DNA of 41,167 nucleotides, from NCBI GenBank assembly GCA_004020545.1, contig SAQE01000059.1, positions 1 through 41,167 on the forward strand, read 5' to 3'. Below are positions 8,157 through 16,714 of this stretch, one piece after another. This DNA comes from Mesorhizobium sp. (lineage in GTDB: Bacteria > Pseudomonadota > Alphaproteobacteria > Rhizobiales > Rhizobiaceae). Both the position numbers and the translations under genes were made by a program. Below the pieces are notes generated by a model. It was not told the DNA's origin. It saw nothing but the letters and a program-made list of their open reading frames with translations, and ran no database searches. Numbering within the stretch: position 1 is the stretch's first letter; every line of letters starts with the position of its first letter.

Positions 8157-8423
8157 AGGCGAAAAGACTCGCTTTTCAAGGGCGGCAGTTTGACTTCGTC
8201 ATTCCAGGCGGAGGGATGCCTCGGCCAATCACCAGACTGAGGCGATTGCCAATCGCACCACCAACCGGCATGGGAGTACTGCAGCACCATATCGCTGCCA
8301 AACACCAGGTGATTCCGATTTTCGGGCCGAGCGACCGCCGAACTCTTGTAGCAGCTTTACCCTTTCACCACATCTTCCGCGGCAGGCCGACGTGCAAGGA
8401 CACGCGCGGCCAAGGAGAGATTG
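8157..8423. other. Intergenic stretch with a decayed repeat fragment
   Basis: No gene is seen. At about 8195-8215 the text TTCGTCATTCCAGGCGGAG closely matches one end of the large palindromic repeat at 37315-37495, but the other arm is absent. A short hairpin GAAAAG-ACTCG-CTTTTC lies at 8162-8178 without a T run. Confidence 0.5.
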
Positions 8424-8786
8424 ATGGCGCAGGACTCCGGTTTTGATTTCTTCGGCTTTGGCGACAAGCTCGCCGGCGAAGGCGAGGTGCGCGAGAAATT
8501 CTGGCGCACCGCCAAGAAGGCTGCCCGGCAGATCCCGTTCATGGACGAGGTGGTCGCCGCCTATTATTGCGCCATGGACAAGGACACGCCGCTGCGCGCC
8601 AAGGGCGTCCTCATCGCCGCGCTCGGCTATTTCGTGCTGCCGGTGGATTTCATCCCCGACTTCGTTTTCGGTCTCGGCTTCACCGACGACCTTGCCGTGC
8701 TGACCGCAGCGATCACCGCCGTCAGCGCCCATATCACGCCGGCGCACCGGCAGGCCGCCAGGGACGCGCTGGCTGACAAGCGTTGA
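8424..8786 (+). CDS. YkvA family protein (DUF1232)
   Basis: 120 residues. The DUF1232 signature is clear: KGVLIAALGYFVLPVDFIPD, then the downstream G-FTDDLAVL (the PxDxIPD...DD pattern). This gives two short hydrophobic segments at about 63-80 and 90-110. The molecular function is unknown; some homologues lie near envelope or toxin-antitoxin genes. ATG 8424 is preferred over TTG 8421 because AAGGAGAGA ends 3 nt before 8424. Confidence 0.85.
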   Translation: MAQDSGFDFFGFGDKLAGEGEVREKFWRTAKKAARQIPFMDEVVAAYYCAMDKDTPLRAKGVLIAALGYFVLPVDFIPDFVFGLGFTDDLAVLTAAITAVSAHITPAHRQAARDALADKR

Positions 8787-9049
8787 CCCTGGCCGACATT
8801 TTGGCACAACGAGGCCGCGAAACGCCCGCGCGAAAAGACAAACTCTTGCCGCTTTCGTGGCCTCCAAGTTCGCGCCGGGACATCGTGATCGCCGCATTTC
8901 CAGCGGTGGCGCGGATGGTGGCGGTTCCTGGGGTGAGTTCCTTTTCTTGAGGACAATTCACCGTTTGGTAACCCTGATTAAATCAAAATGAAGCGACGGC
9001 AGGACGCCAGGCGGCCCGCCTCCGCACCAGTTGGAATACGGGAAGAACG

Positions 9050-9556
9050 ATGCGCGGATTGATTGCTACAGTTTCGAGCCTGGTCCTGGCGGCCGCCTTC
9101 GCGGCGCCGGCGCTGGCGCAGCAGGCGACCAAGATCGGCCAGCACAACGCCTGGGGCACCTACAGCTACCAGTCGGCGGGCGGCAAGGTCTGCTATGTGC
9201 TCACCGTGCCGACCGACAAGCAGCCGCCGTCGCTCGATCACGGCGACATGTTCTTCTTCGTCAGCCAGCGGCCCGGACAGCAGGTTTCCTACGAGCCGCA
9301 ATTCATCGCCGGCTACAATTTCCAGGAAGGCTCCAAGGCCACCGTCACCATCGACAAGAAGACCTTCTCGATGTTCACCCGCGGCAAGTCGGCCTGGGTC
9401 GAGAACGCGGCAGAGGAACCGGTCCTCATCGCCGCCATGAAGACCGGCACCGACATGAAGGTGCAGGCGAAGTCCGGCCGCGGCAACCCCACTTCTTACG
9501 TCTTTTCGCTGAAGGGCATTTCGGCGGCGCTGTCCTCGATCGCCAAGTGCAAATAG
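9050..9556 (+). CDS. Invasion-associated locus B (IalB)-like secreted protein
   Basis: 168 residues with a signal peptide cut about ALAQ-Q (residue 24). The mature part has the IalB family pattern: W-TYSY then KVCYVLTVPT with a conserved Cys, FFFVSQRPGQQVSYEPQFIA, and YVFSLKGISAAL, ending KCK with a second Cys likely to pair with the first. IalB was named from Bartonella erythrocyte invasion; in free-living rhizobia the role is not known. Sequence before the gene includes an AT-rich stretch (about 8960-8990) that could hold its promoter. A bidirectional terminator follows. Confidence 0.88.
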   Translation: MRGLIATVSSLVLAAAFAAPALAQQATKIGQHNAWGTYSYQSAGGKVCYVLTVPTDKQPPSLDHGDMFFFVSQRPGQQVSYEPQFIAGYNFQEGSKATVTIDKKTFSMFTRGKSAWVENAAEEPVLIAAMKTGTDMKVQAKSGRGNPTSYVFSLKGISAALSSIAKCK

Positions 9557-9578
9557 GCAAGAGCCAAATCTGACGAAA

Positions 9579-9605
9579 AAGGCCGGGCCCTGTGAGCCCG
9601 GCCTT
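9579..9605. terminator. Bidirectional terminator between two convergent genes
   Basis: AAGGCCGGGC (9579-9588) pairs with GCCCGGCCTT (9596-9605) around a 7-nt loop. A-run before and T-run after make it work in both directions, serving the IalB-like gene (+) and the Met-rich gene (-). Confidence 0.85.
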
Positions 9606-9663
9606 TTGCTTTCATCCCGCCGGCATGTCGCCGGGCGGGCAGGTCGGCTTGAGAGGTCCGGCC

Positions 9664-9963
9664 TCACATCGCCATTTTTTCACATTCGGCCTGGGCCTTC
9701 TTGGTCGACGTGTCGATCATGTAGGCTTTGCCCTTGGCGTCGGTCATCATCATCATGCAGTGCTTGATAGGCTTGGCCGACTTCATCATTTCGGCCCCCA
9801 TCTTCGCGTCCGGCGTCATGGTGCCCATGTGCCCGTCGGGCATGATCGCCGTCACTTGCCCTGCCTTCATCATGGTCATCGTTCCCATCGTGTCCTCGGC
9901 AAGCGCCGGCGAGACGGACAGGCAGATAAGGCCGGCAATCGCGACAAGCTTGATCGAATGCAT
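9664..9963 (-). CDS. Small Met-rich secreted protein
   Basis: 99 residues. A signal peptide (SIKLVAIAGLICLSVSPALA) ends at about residue 22. The mature part of about 77 residues contains 17 Met, two Cys and two His, including the runs TMGTMTMM and KHCMMMM. I recognise no named family. Such Met/His/Cys density in the periplasm suggests metal (perhaps copper) binding, which is inference only. The start at 9963 is chosen because GGAG lies 8 nt before it; an in-frame ATG at 9978 is an alternative. No copper enzyme lies next to it. Confidence 0.75.
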   Translation of the reverse strand: MHSIKLVAIAGLICLSVSPALAEDTMGTMTMMKAGQVTAIMPDGHMGTMTPDAKMGAEMMKSAKPIKHCMMMMTDAKGKAYMIDTSTKKAQAECEKMAM

Positions 9964-10209
9964 TCCGCGTACTCCCATTTTTGCAAGGGCATGGTCGCCC
10001 TTTTCAGGTTCGCGGATGCGCCTCGGGCTGTTACGCCAACACGAATATGTGATCGGTTTCCTGGCGACGATAACGATCACACGATCGCTCCCTATACCAG
10101 GTGCCTTCACAGCAAACCCATGACTCGGCCGGCAAGCTGTGCTATGCGCCGCGCTTCATTTCGGGCACGATGCTGAAATCGGCCGCAAACCGCTTATATT
10201 GGCGCAACC

Positions 10210-11445
10210 ATGACCCTTTCGTTCGATCTGACCGCCGAAGGCGCACGCGATGCCTTGCGCGCCCGCGCCGCGCCGACCGAGAAGCCGTCGCTGATTGGCC
10301 TGACCCGCGCCGAGCTTGGCGCTGCTCTCATCGCGGCCGGCATCGTCCCGGAGCGCCAGGCCAGGATGCGCGCCCAGCAGCTCTGGCACTGGATGTATGT
10401 GCGCGGCGTCTCCGACTTCGCGCACATGTTCAACATCTCCAAGGACTTGCGCGCCGAGCTCGACAAGCATTTCACCGTCGCGCGCCCCGAGATCGTCGAG
10501 GAGCAGATTTCCTCCGACGGCACGCGCAAATGGCTGTTCCGCTTTCCGCCGCGCGGCGCCGGTCGCCCGGTCGAGATCGAGACCGTCTATATCCCCGAGG
10601 AAGGCCGCGGCACGCTCTGCATCTCCTCGCAGGTCGGCTGCACGCTGACCTGCTCCTTTTGCCACACCGGCACGCAGAAGCTGGTGCGCAACCTGACGAC
10701 GGAAGAAATCCTGGCGCAGTTGCTCACCGCGCGTGACCGGCTGGGCGATTTCCCCGACCGCGACACGCCGGACGGCGCCATCGTGCCGGCCGAGGGCAGA
10801 AAAGTCTCCAACATCGTCATGATGGGCATGGGCGAGCCGCTCTACAATTTCGAGGCGGTGAAGAAGGCGCTGCTGATCGCGTCCGACGGCGACGGCCTGT
10901 CCTTGTCAAAGCGCCGCATCACGCTGTCGACCTCCGGTGTCGTGCCGGAGATCGCCCGCACCGGCGAGGAAATCGGCGTCATGCTGGCGATCTCGCTGCA
11001 CGCCACCAACGACGATCTGCGCGACCTTCTGGTGCCGATCAACAAGAAGTTTCCGCTGAAGGAGCTGATCGGCGCCTGCAAGGCCTATCCCGGTCTCTCC
11101 AATGCCAAGCGCATCACCTTCGAATATGTGATGCTGAAGGACGTTAACGATTCGCTCGATGACGCCAAGGCGCTGGTGAAGCTGCTCAAGGGCATTCCGG
11201 CCAAGATCAATTTGATCCCGTTCAACCCCTGGCCCGGCACCAACTACCAGTGCTCGGACTGGGAGACGATCGAGAAGTTCGCCGACTACATCAACAATGC
11301 CGGCTACGCCTCGCCGATCCGCACGCCGCGCGGCCGCGACATCCTGGCCGCTTGCGGCCAGCTCAAGTCGGAATCGGAGCGCATGCGCAAGGTCGACCGG
11401 CTGGCGCTCGAGGCGATGATGATTGCGGGGCACGGCGAGGCGTGA
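10210..11445 (+). CDS. rlmN: Dual-specificity 23S rRNA/tRNA (adenine-C2)-methyltransferase
   Basis: 411 residues. The radical SAM cluster motif is CTLTCSFC, with Cys144, Cys148 and Cys151, preceded by [17 protein letters not shown] and [12 protein letters not shown] are SAM-binding segments, and the catalytic C-terminal Cys lies in [10 protein letters not shown]. RlmN adds a methyl group to C2 of A2503 in 23S rRNA and of A37 in some tRNAs, using a methyl-Cys intermediate. The N-terminal 30 residues are an extension over the E. coli enzyme. The stop overlaps the start of the next gene (GTGA). Confidence 0.96.
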   Translation: MTLSFDLTAEGARDALRARAAPTEKPSLIGLTRAELGAALIAAGIVPERQARMRAQQLWHWMYVRGVSDFAHMFNISKDLRAELDKHFTVARPEIVEEQISSDGTRKWLFRFPPRGAGRPVEIETVYIPEEGRGTLCISSQVGCTLTCSFCHTGTQKLVRNLTTEEILAQLLTARDRLGDFPDRDTPDGAIVPAEGRKVSNIVMMGMGEPLYNFEAVKKALLIASDGDGLSLSKRRITLSTSGVVPEIARTGEEIGVMLAISLHATNDDLRDLLVPINKKFPLKELIGACKAYPGLSNAKRITFEYVMLKDVNDSLDDAKALVKLLKGIPAKINLIPFNPWPGTNYQCSDWETIEKFADYINNAGYASPIRTPRGRDILAACGQLKSESERMRKVDRLALEAMMIAGHGEA

Positions 11446-11909
11446 GGCGTATCATCGCCTATCTCGTCCGCTTCGCCGTCATCCTGATCGGCTATACGGT
11501 CGCCTCGCTGGCGGCCAGCGCCTTCCTCAATCTGCTCTTCCTCGGCTATTTCGGCTATGCGCCGGAGCCTGGGCATCCGACGATCGCACCCGCGCTTTAT
11601 TTTTCGGTGCCTTTCGTGGCGCTGTTCGTCGCCTATTTCGGCTTCATGCCGGCGGCGATCGTCATCCTGATTGCCGAAGCGCTCGGCCGTCGCGACTGGC
11701 TGTTCTACGCGCTGGGCGGCGCCGTCATCGCCGTCGTCTTCCTCGGCTTCGCGCATAATCTCGGCGATGCCGACTTCGATGTCACCGACAACAATGTCAG
11801 GCTCGCGCTGGTCGGTAGCGGCATGGTCGGCGGCATCTTCTACTGGCTCTCCGCCGGCCGCTGGGCCGGCACCTGGCGCCGTGAGCCGTTGCCCGACCTG
11901 GAATCCTGA
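11442..11909 (+). CDS. Small integral membrane protein, unknown function
   Basis: 155 residues from a GTG start that overlaps the rlmN stop by 4 nt, the usual sign of translational coupling. It has four hydrophobic segments, at about 4-30, 45-72, 82-102 and 118-138, separated by short loops ([26 protein letters not shown]). No catalytic motif or named family is recognised. Tight coupling to rlmN suggests co-expression only. Choosing an ATG instead would lose the first membrane segment. Confidence 0.75.
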   Translation: MRRIIAYLVRFAVILIGYTVASLAASAFLNLLFLGYFGYAPEPGHPTIAPALYFSVPFVALFVAYFGFMPAAIVILIAEALGRRDWLFYALGGAVIAVVFLGFAHNLGDADFDVTDNNVRLALVGSGMVGGIFYWLSAGRWAGTWRREPLPDLES

Positions 11910-11926
11910 CCTGTGCGAGGTGCCGT

Positions 11927-12568
11927 CTACTTCGCCTGGGCGGTTAGGATCTTGAGCGCGAAGGCCGAGAACACGCCGCCGAAGCAATAGTCGACAACGC
12001 GTGTGACACGCGGGCTCGCCTTCATCGCCGCGGCGAATTTCTCCGCCGCCAGCACCATCGGCGCCGTCACCGGGATCGACAGCACGATGAACATCACGCC
12101 GAGGAAGAACAGTTTTCCCGGCGCGTTCGGGTCATGCGCGGAGACGAATTGCGGCAGGAAGGTCATGAAGAAGAGGATGATCTTCGGGTTGAGCAGATTG
12201 ACGCCGAGCCCGGCCGCCCAACTGCGGAACAGCGAGATCCGCGGCCCTGCCTTCTTCTCCGGCGAAAAGGCCGAGCCTTTCGTCACCGCCTGCCAGGCCA
12301 GGAAGACGAGATAGCCGGCGCCAAAGATCTTCAGCACGAAAAAGGCCATCGGCGAAGCCACGATCAGGGCCGAGACGCCGACCACCACCAGCGTGGTATG
12401 GATCAGCGTGCCGCACAGCGCGCCGGCCATCGAGGCGAAGCCGGTGGCGCGGCCCTGGCTCAGCGTCCGCGACACGAACAGCGTCATGTCAGGTCCCGGC
12501 GTGATCGCCAGGATCACCGTGGCGATGGCGAACTGGATCAGCGTCGTGGTGTCGGGAATGAAGGACAT
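11927..12568 (-). CDS. LysE/RhtB family amino-acid exporter
   Basis: 213 residues, starting MSFIPDTTTLIQFAIATVIL, then the family hallmark ITPGPDMTLFVSRTLSQGRATG, and about six transmembrane segments. The middle has the conserved GAGYLVFLAWQAV and GLGVNLLNPKIILFFMTFLPQFV. Proteins of this family export amino acids such as homoserine, threonine or lysine; the substrate cannot be read from sequence. Its 3' end converges on the membrane gene with only 17 bp between. It is divergent from argG, with about 170 bp between the starts. Confidence 0.92.
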   Translation of the reverse strand: MSFIPDTTTLIQFAIATVILAITPGPDMTLFVSRTLSQGRATGFASMAGALCGTLIHTTLVVVGVSALIVASPMAFFVLKIFGAGYLVFLAWQAVTKGSAFSPEKKAGPRISLFRSWAAGLGVNLLNPKIILFFMTFLPQFVSAHDPNAPGKLFFLGVMFIVLSIPVTAPMVLAAEKFAAAMKASPRVTRVVDYCFGGVFSAFALKILTAQAK

Positions 12569-12737
12569 GGTCGCGCCCCTGCGAGATGGATCGCGGACCC
12601 CTATAGCGCAGCCACTTCCGTTTCGCCAGCAGCGTCTGGCCCAGGCTCTGCCTGCGCCATGCACGCCTTCGTCTCTTGCATGAGCCGGAAACGGCGTGAT
12701 ACTCGCCCCCGAACCTTTTACCCCGGAACCGCCAACA

Positions 12738-13961
12738 ATGTCCAAGTTCAAAGACGTCAAGAAAGTCGTGCTCGCCTATTCCGGCGGCCTCGACACCTCC
12801 ATCATCCTGAAATGGCTGCAGACCGAACTCAGCGCCGAAGTCGTCACCTTCACCGCCGATCTCGGCCAGGGCGGCGAGCTGGAGCCGGCGCGCCGCAAGG
12901 CCGAGATGATGGGCATCAAGGATATCCGCATCGTCGACGTGCGCGAGGAGTTCGTCGCCGACTTCGTCTTCCCGATGTTCCGCGCCAATGCCGTCTATGA
13001 AGGCACCTATCTGCTCGGCACCTCGATCGCCCGGCCGCTGATCTCCAAGCATCTGGTCGAAATCGCCAGGGAAACCGGCGCCGATGCGATCGCCCATGGC
13101 GCGACCGGCAAGGGCAACGACCAGGTCCGCTTCGAGCTCTCGGCCTATGCGCTGAACCCCGACATCAAGGTCATCGCGCCGTGGCGCGACTGGTCGTTCA
13201 AGTCGCGCACCGACCTGATCAACTTCGCCGAGCAGCACCAGATCCCGGTGCCGAAGGACAAGCGCGGCGAGGCGCCGTTCTCGGTCGACGCCAACCTTCT
13301 GCACTCGTCTTCCGAAGGCAAGGTGCTGGAGGATCCGTGGTCCGAGCCGCCGGAATTCGTCCACCAGCGCACCGTCTCGCCGATGGACGCGCCCGACGTC
13401 GTCACCGAGATCGAGATCGAATTCCTGAAGGGCGATCCCGTCGCGCTCAACGGCAAGAAGCTGTCGCCGGCCACGATGCTGGCCGCGCTCAACGATCTCG
13501 GCCGCGACAACGGCATCGGCCGCCTCGACCTGGTCGAGAACCGCTTCGTCGGCATGAAATCGCGCGGCGTCTACGAGACCCCCGGCGGCACGATCCTGCT
13601 CGCTGCCCACCGGGCGATCGAGTCGATCACGCTCGACCGGGGCGCCGCCCACCTCAAGGACGAGTTCATGCCGCGCTATGCCGAGCTCATCTACAACGGC
13701 TTCTGGTTCTCGCCCGAGCGCCTCATGCTGCAGGCGATGATCGACAGGAGCCAGGAAGACGTCGAAGGCACGGTGCGGCTGAAGCTCTACAAGGGCAACG
13801 TCATCGTCACCGGCCGCAAGTCGAAGAAGACGCTTTATTCCGATGCGCTGGTCACCTTCGAGGACGACCGCGGCGCCTACGACCAGAAGGACGCCGAGGG
13901 CTTCATTCGCCTCAACGCGCTGCGGCTCAGGACGCTGGCGGCAAGGAACCGCGGAAGCTGA
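12738..13961 (+). CDS. argG: Argininosuccinate synthase
   Basis: 407 residues. The ATP-binding loop AYSGGLDTS is at 13-21. Further signatures are [18 protein letters not shown] and EGKVLEDPW, all in place for a full-length class I enzyme. It joins citrulline and aspartate with ATP hydrolysis to AMP in arginine synthesis. The start at 12738 matches the family N-terminus; an upstream in-frame ATG at 12696 would add 14 proline-rich residues. It has its own terminator. Confidence 0.97.
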   Translation: MSKFKDVKKVVLAYSGGLDTSIILKWLQTELSAEVVTFTADLGQGGELEPARRKAEMMGIKDIRIVDVREEFVADFVFPMFRANAVYEGTYLLGTSIARPLISKHLVEIARETGADAIAHGATGKGNDQVRFELSAYALNPDIKVIAPWRDWSFKSRTDLINFAEQHQIPVPKDKRGEAPFSVDANLLHSSSEGKVLEDPWSEPPEFVHQRTVSPMDAPDVVTEIEIEFLKGDPVALNGKKLSPATMLAALNDLGRDNGIGRLDLVENRFVGMKSRGVYETPGGTILLAAHRAIESITLDRGAAHLKDEFMPRYAELIYNGFWFSPERLMLQAMIDRSQEDVEGTVRLKLYKGNVIVTGRKSKKTLYSDALVTFEDDRGAYDQKDAEGFIRLNALRLRTLAARNRGS

Positions 13962-14020
13962 TGTTCGCGCGACGGGGGCTCTCGGCCTTCATCGACCGGC
14001 GAAAACCGAACGACCAGGAC

Positions 14021-14042
14021 AACCCGGCGGAGACGCCGGGTT
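14021..14042 (+). terminator. Intrinsic terminator of argG
   Basis: AACCCGGCG and CGCCGGGTT form a 9-bp stem with a GAGA loop, followed by TTTATTTG, 59 bp after the argG stop. Confidence 0.85.
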
Positions 14043-14151
14043 TTTATTTGACGTTCCCAATGTAATTGAAGCCGGTCATATACAACGAAGTTCCTGTTTG
14101 ACCTTTTGGCGAATCCGATTAAGTTTCTCTTCTGGGATAGGGGACTTAATA

Positions 14152-14328
14152 GTGAAAAATCGAATTTTTCTTCTTCTAGCTTTGGGCGTCGTTTTGACAG
14201 GCTGGCAGTCCTTTGCAGCAGGCGCCGCGCAAGCCCAGGCCAAGTTCCGTAACTGTACCGGTATTGACGGCACCTTCCAGGTTCCCGTTTCCCAAAAATG
14301 CCCGTTGAGCGGCTACGCGCACTATTGA
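14152..14328 (+). CDS. Putative small secreted protein, unknown
   Basis: A GTG-started frame of 58 residues. It begins VKNRIFLLLALGVVLTGW, with a good hydrophobic core, and has a likely signal-peptidase site near AAQAQA, leaving about 28 residues with two Cys (NCTGIDGTF; SQKCPLSG). SD support is weak (GGGGACTTAATA before the GTG). No family is recognised. The surrounding DNA (14050-14340) is visibly more AT-rich than its neighbours. A strong terminator 70 bp downstream fits a real transcript. It could also be non-coding. Confidence 0.45.
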   Translation: MKNRIFLLLALGVVLTGWQSFAAGAAQAQAKFRNCTGIDGTFQVPVSQKCPLSGYAHY

Positions 14329-14395
14329 GAGTGACATGATGAGGTCGAGCCCGGTCATTTCGAGTGATCGGGTTTGATCGCTGCTCCACAAACAA

Positions 14396-14422
14396 AAAAG
14401 TCCGGCGCATGGCCGGACTTTT
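14396..14422. terminator. Bidirectional terminator
   Basis: An 11-bp stem (AAAAGTCCGGC, complement GCCGGACTTTT) with a 5-nt loop, A/T runs on both sides. It can serve the small secreted protein gene (+) and the lytic transglycosylase gene (-). Confidence 0.85.
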
Positions 14423-14444
14423 TCGTTGGAATGGAGATATTCGA

Positions 14445-15242
14445 TCAGTCAGCGTCGATCGCCTCGGCAATGCGGGCGATGGCCTGCTGGTAGACGCTGG
14501 CCGAATTCCAGCCGGCGATGGCGCCCATATTCGCCTCATAGCTCGCGCCGGCCCGCCAACCGTGACCCTTGAGGAAGTTGGCGGTGGAAGCGAGCGCCGT
14601 GTTCCTGTCGCGCAGGTTCCCACTGCCGACGCCATACTTCAGGACATTTCCGGGAAGGAACTGCGTGTGGCCGATCTCGCCATGCATGGCGCCGACCGAC
14701 GAGGCGCTCAACGCACCGCGATCGACCAGCTTGAGCGCCGCAATGGCATGCGGGGTAAAGTAATCCGGGCGGCGGCAATCATAGGCCAGCGTCAAAATGG
14801 CCGAAACCGTGTTCTGGTTGCCCATGGAGGCGCCGAACCCGGTTTCCATGCCCCAGATGGCGAGCAGCACACCCGGCGGCACGCCGTAGTTCTGTTCGAT
14901 CTTGTCGAACATCGCCGCGTTCTGCTTCTTCAGCGCACGGCCTCTGGAAATGATCGCGGCCCCGCCCCGGCGCTTCATGAACGCTTCCACCGAACCGCTA
15001 AACGCCTTGTGGATGGCGCGGTCGGCAGCGATCGTCCTGGTTGCGTAAGTCGCGCCAGCCAGCGCGGACAGGCCCCGCTGACCCACGCCCTCAGCCTGCG
15101 CATCGGCGGCAAACTGCTGCTTCCAAGCATCGAAGCCAGCGCCGTTCTTGCCGCAACTGGCCGCCGCCTGCGCGCCCGTCGCCAGTCCAAGTGCCGCCAC
15201 AGCCGCGGCCACGAAAATCCTTCCTTTGGCAAAAAATGCCAT
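14445..15242 (-). CDS. Lytic murein transglycosylase (MltB-like)
   Basis: 265 residues with a signal peptide cut near GAQA-A (26). The SLT_2/MltB core is present: FDAWKQQFAADAQAEGV, YGVPPGVLLAIWGMETGFG with the likely catalytic Glu133, the TLAYDCRRPDYF segment, and MHGEIGHTQFLPGN. It cleaves the MurNAc-GlcNAc bond of peptidoglycan in the periplasm, leaving a 1,6-anhydro end. It lacks the C-terminal PG_binding_1 domain found in longer homologues. No lipobox is seen, so it should be soluble. An SD-like AGGAGA stands 5 nt before ATG 15242. Confidence 0.92.
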   Translation of the reverse strand: MAFFAKGRIFVAAAVAALGLATGAQAAASCGKNGAGFDAWKQQFAADAQAEGVGQRGLSALAGATYATRTIAADRAIHKAFSGSVEAFMKRRGGAAIISRGRALKKQNAAMFDKIEQNYGVPPGVLLAIWGMETGFGASMGNQNTVSAILTLAYDCRRPDYFTPHAIAALKLVDRGALSASSVGAMHGEIGHTQFLPGNVLKYGVGSGNLRDRNTALASTANFLKGHGWRAGASYEANMGAIAGWNSASVYQQAIARIAEAIDAD

Positions 15243-15398
15243 ATCGTTCTCCTGGTTGCCTGAATCACGTCCCGGTTGCAAATCTGCCAGTGAAACGCCC
15301 GATTGTCACCGCCCACACACGGGCCACGTGGCGCTCGCCGCTGGCGATTGCCGGGGAATTTGCCTACGATCAAGCATTTATTATGGCGGGGTGGCTTT

Positions 15399-16646
15399 AT
15401 GGAAGACGTTGATGTCGTGATCATTGGCGCTGATTCCGCGGGGCTTGCCGCGGCCAGGTCGTTGCGGACGGCCGGTTTGTCCTTCACGCTGCTCGAAGCC
15501 ATGAACCGCATCGGGGGCCGCGCCTGGACCAGCGACCGGCATTTCGGCGTACCATTCGACATCGGCTGCGCCTGGCTCCATGCCGCCGACCGCAATCCCT
15601 ATTTCGGCGAGGCGCAGGCAGCCGGCTGGACGCTGCATCACCACGACATGAATGTCGACCATCTCTATTATCGCGACCGCAAGGCAAGCGAGGAGGAAGA
15701 ACTCGACATGAAGGCCGCCGACGCGCGGCTGTTCGAACTGCTGGTCGCGCATCAAGTCCGGGACGGTGACGATGACCGCCTTTCGGCGCTGCTGGCCAAG
15801 GGCCATGCGCCGCGCGCCGCCGCCACCTTCGCCGGCCCGATGGATTTCGGCGCCGACGAGGACGAGATCTCGATCCGCGACTTCCAGGCCGCCGCCGACC
15901 TCGATCCGAATTACTTCACCAAGGAAGGGTTCGGCGCGCTGGTCGCACGTTTCGGCGCGGATGTACCGGTCGAACTGTCGACGCCGGTGCGCAGGATCCT
16001 GTGGGATGGGCCTGATGTCGCCTGCGTCACCGATCGCGGCACGATCCGCGCCAAGGCGATCATCGTCACCGCCTCGCCGGCGGTGCTGGCCTTCGAGGAG
16101 ATCGAATTCTCGCCGGCGCTGCCGGATGCGCATTTCGGCGCGTTCTTCGACCTGCCGATGGGCATGCTGACCAAGCTGCCGGTCGAGATAAAGGGCACGC
16201 GGCTTGGCCTGCAGCCTTTCGACGACCTGTTGATCGAGCGCATGGCCAGGCATGACATCTATTTCCTCTGCTTTCCCTTCGACCTCGACCTGATGGTCGG
16301 CTTCGTCGGCGGCGATTTCGCATGGGAGATGTCGGCGGCCGGCGAGGCGGCCGGCGTCGACTTCGTCGTCGACCGGCTGTGCGGCATCTTCGGCGGCGAC
16401 GTGCGCAAGCATGTCGGCCGCGCCATGATGACCAATTGGGGCAGCGAGCGCTTCGTGCGCGGCGCCTATGCGGCCGCACGGCCCGGCCGTTCCGAAGCGC
16501 GCGCCACGCTGATGCGGCCGGTGGCGCAAAAGATCTTCTTCGCCGGCGAGCATGTCGCCGGGCCGCTCATCCAGACCTGCGGCGGCGCCAGGCTGTCGGG
16601 CGAAAGCGTGGCCCGCCAGGTGGCTGCCCTGCTTGCGACGAAATAG
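15399..16646 (+). CDS. FAD-dependent amine oxidase family protein
   Basis: 415 residues. The N-terminal FAD fold is followed by the flavin amine oxidase layout: LLEAMNRIGGRAWT (Glu33 for ribose binding), FDIGCAWLHA, the middle substrate domain, and the C-terminal FFAGEHVAG plus GGARLSGESVA. Such enzymes oxidise amines with release of H2O2 and ammonia; the substrate is unknown. The dinucleotide loop reads GADSAG (10-15) where GxGxxG is expected, so its second glycine is replaced by Asp12. A single-base change (GAT from GGT) would restore it. No signal peptide; likely cytoplasmic. Confidence 0.85.
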   Translation: MEDVDVVIIGADSAGLAAARSLRTAGLSFTLLEAMNRIGGRAWTSDRHFGVPFDIGCAWLHAADRNPYFGEAQAAGWTLHHHDMNVDHLYYRDRKASEEEELDMKAADARLFELLVAHQVRDGDDDRLSALLAKGHAPRAAATFAGPMDFGADEDEISIRDFQAAADLDPNYFTKEGFGALVARFGADVPVELSTPVRRILWDGPDVACVTDRGTIRAKAIIVTASPAVLAFEEIEFSPALPDAHFGAFFDLPMGMLTKLPVEIKGTRLGLQPFDDLLIERMARHDIYFLCFPFDLDLMVGFVGGDFAWEMSAAGEAAGVDFVVDRLCGIFGGDVRKHVGRAMMTNWGSERFVRGAYAAARPGRSEARATLMRPVAQKIFFAGEHVAGPLIQTCGGARLSGESVARQVAALLATK

Positions 16647-16714
16647 CATCGGAACGCCGGACGCTGCACGGCGTTTGCACGAGGCCCGCCCTTGTCCCCA
16701 TGGGTTGATAGCAG

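Noticed and set aside
10049-10080. Inverted repeat GTGATCG/CGATCAC upstream of rlmN
   Set aside because: 7-bp arms with an 18-nt spacer can occur by chance and no promoter element is placed next to it.
10101-10200. Apparent remnant of an IalB-like C-terminus before rlmN (SAGKLCYAPRFISG)
   Set aside because: The match is short and scattered, with no further similarity upstream or downstream; probably chance.
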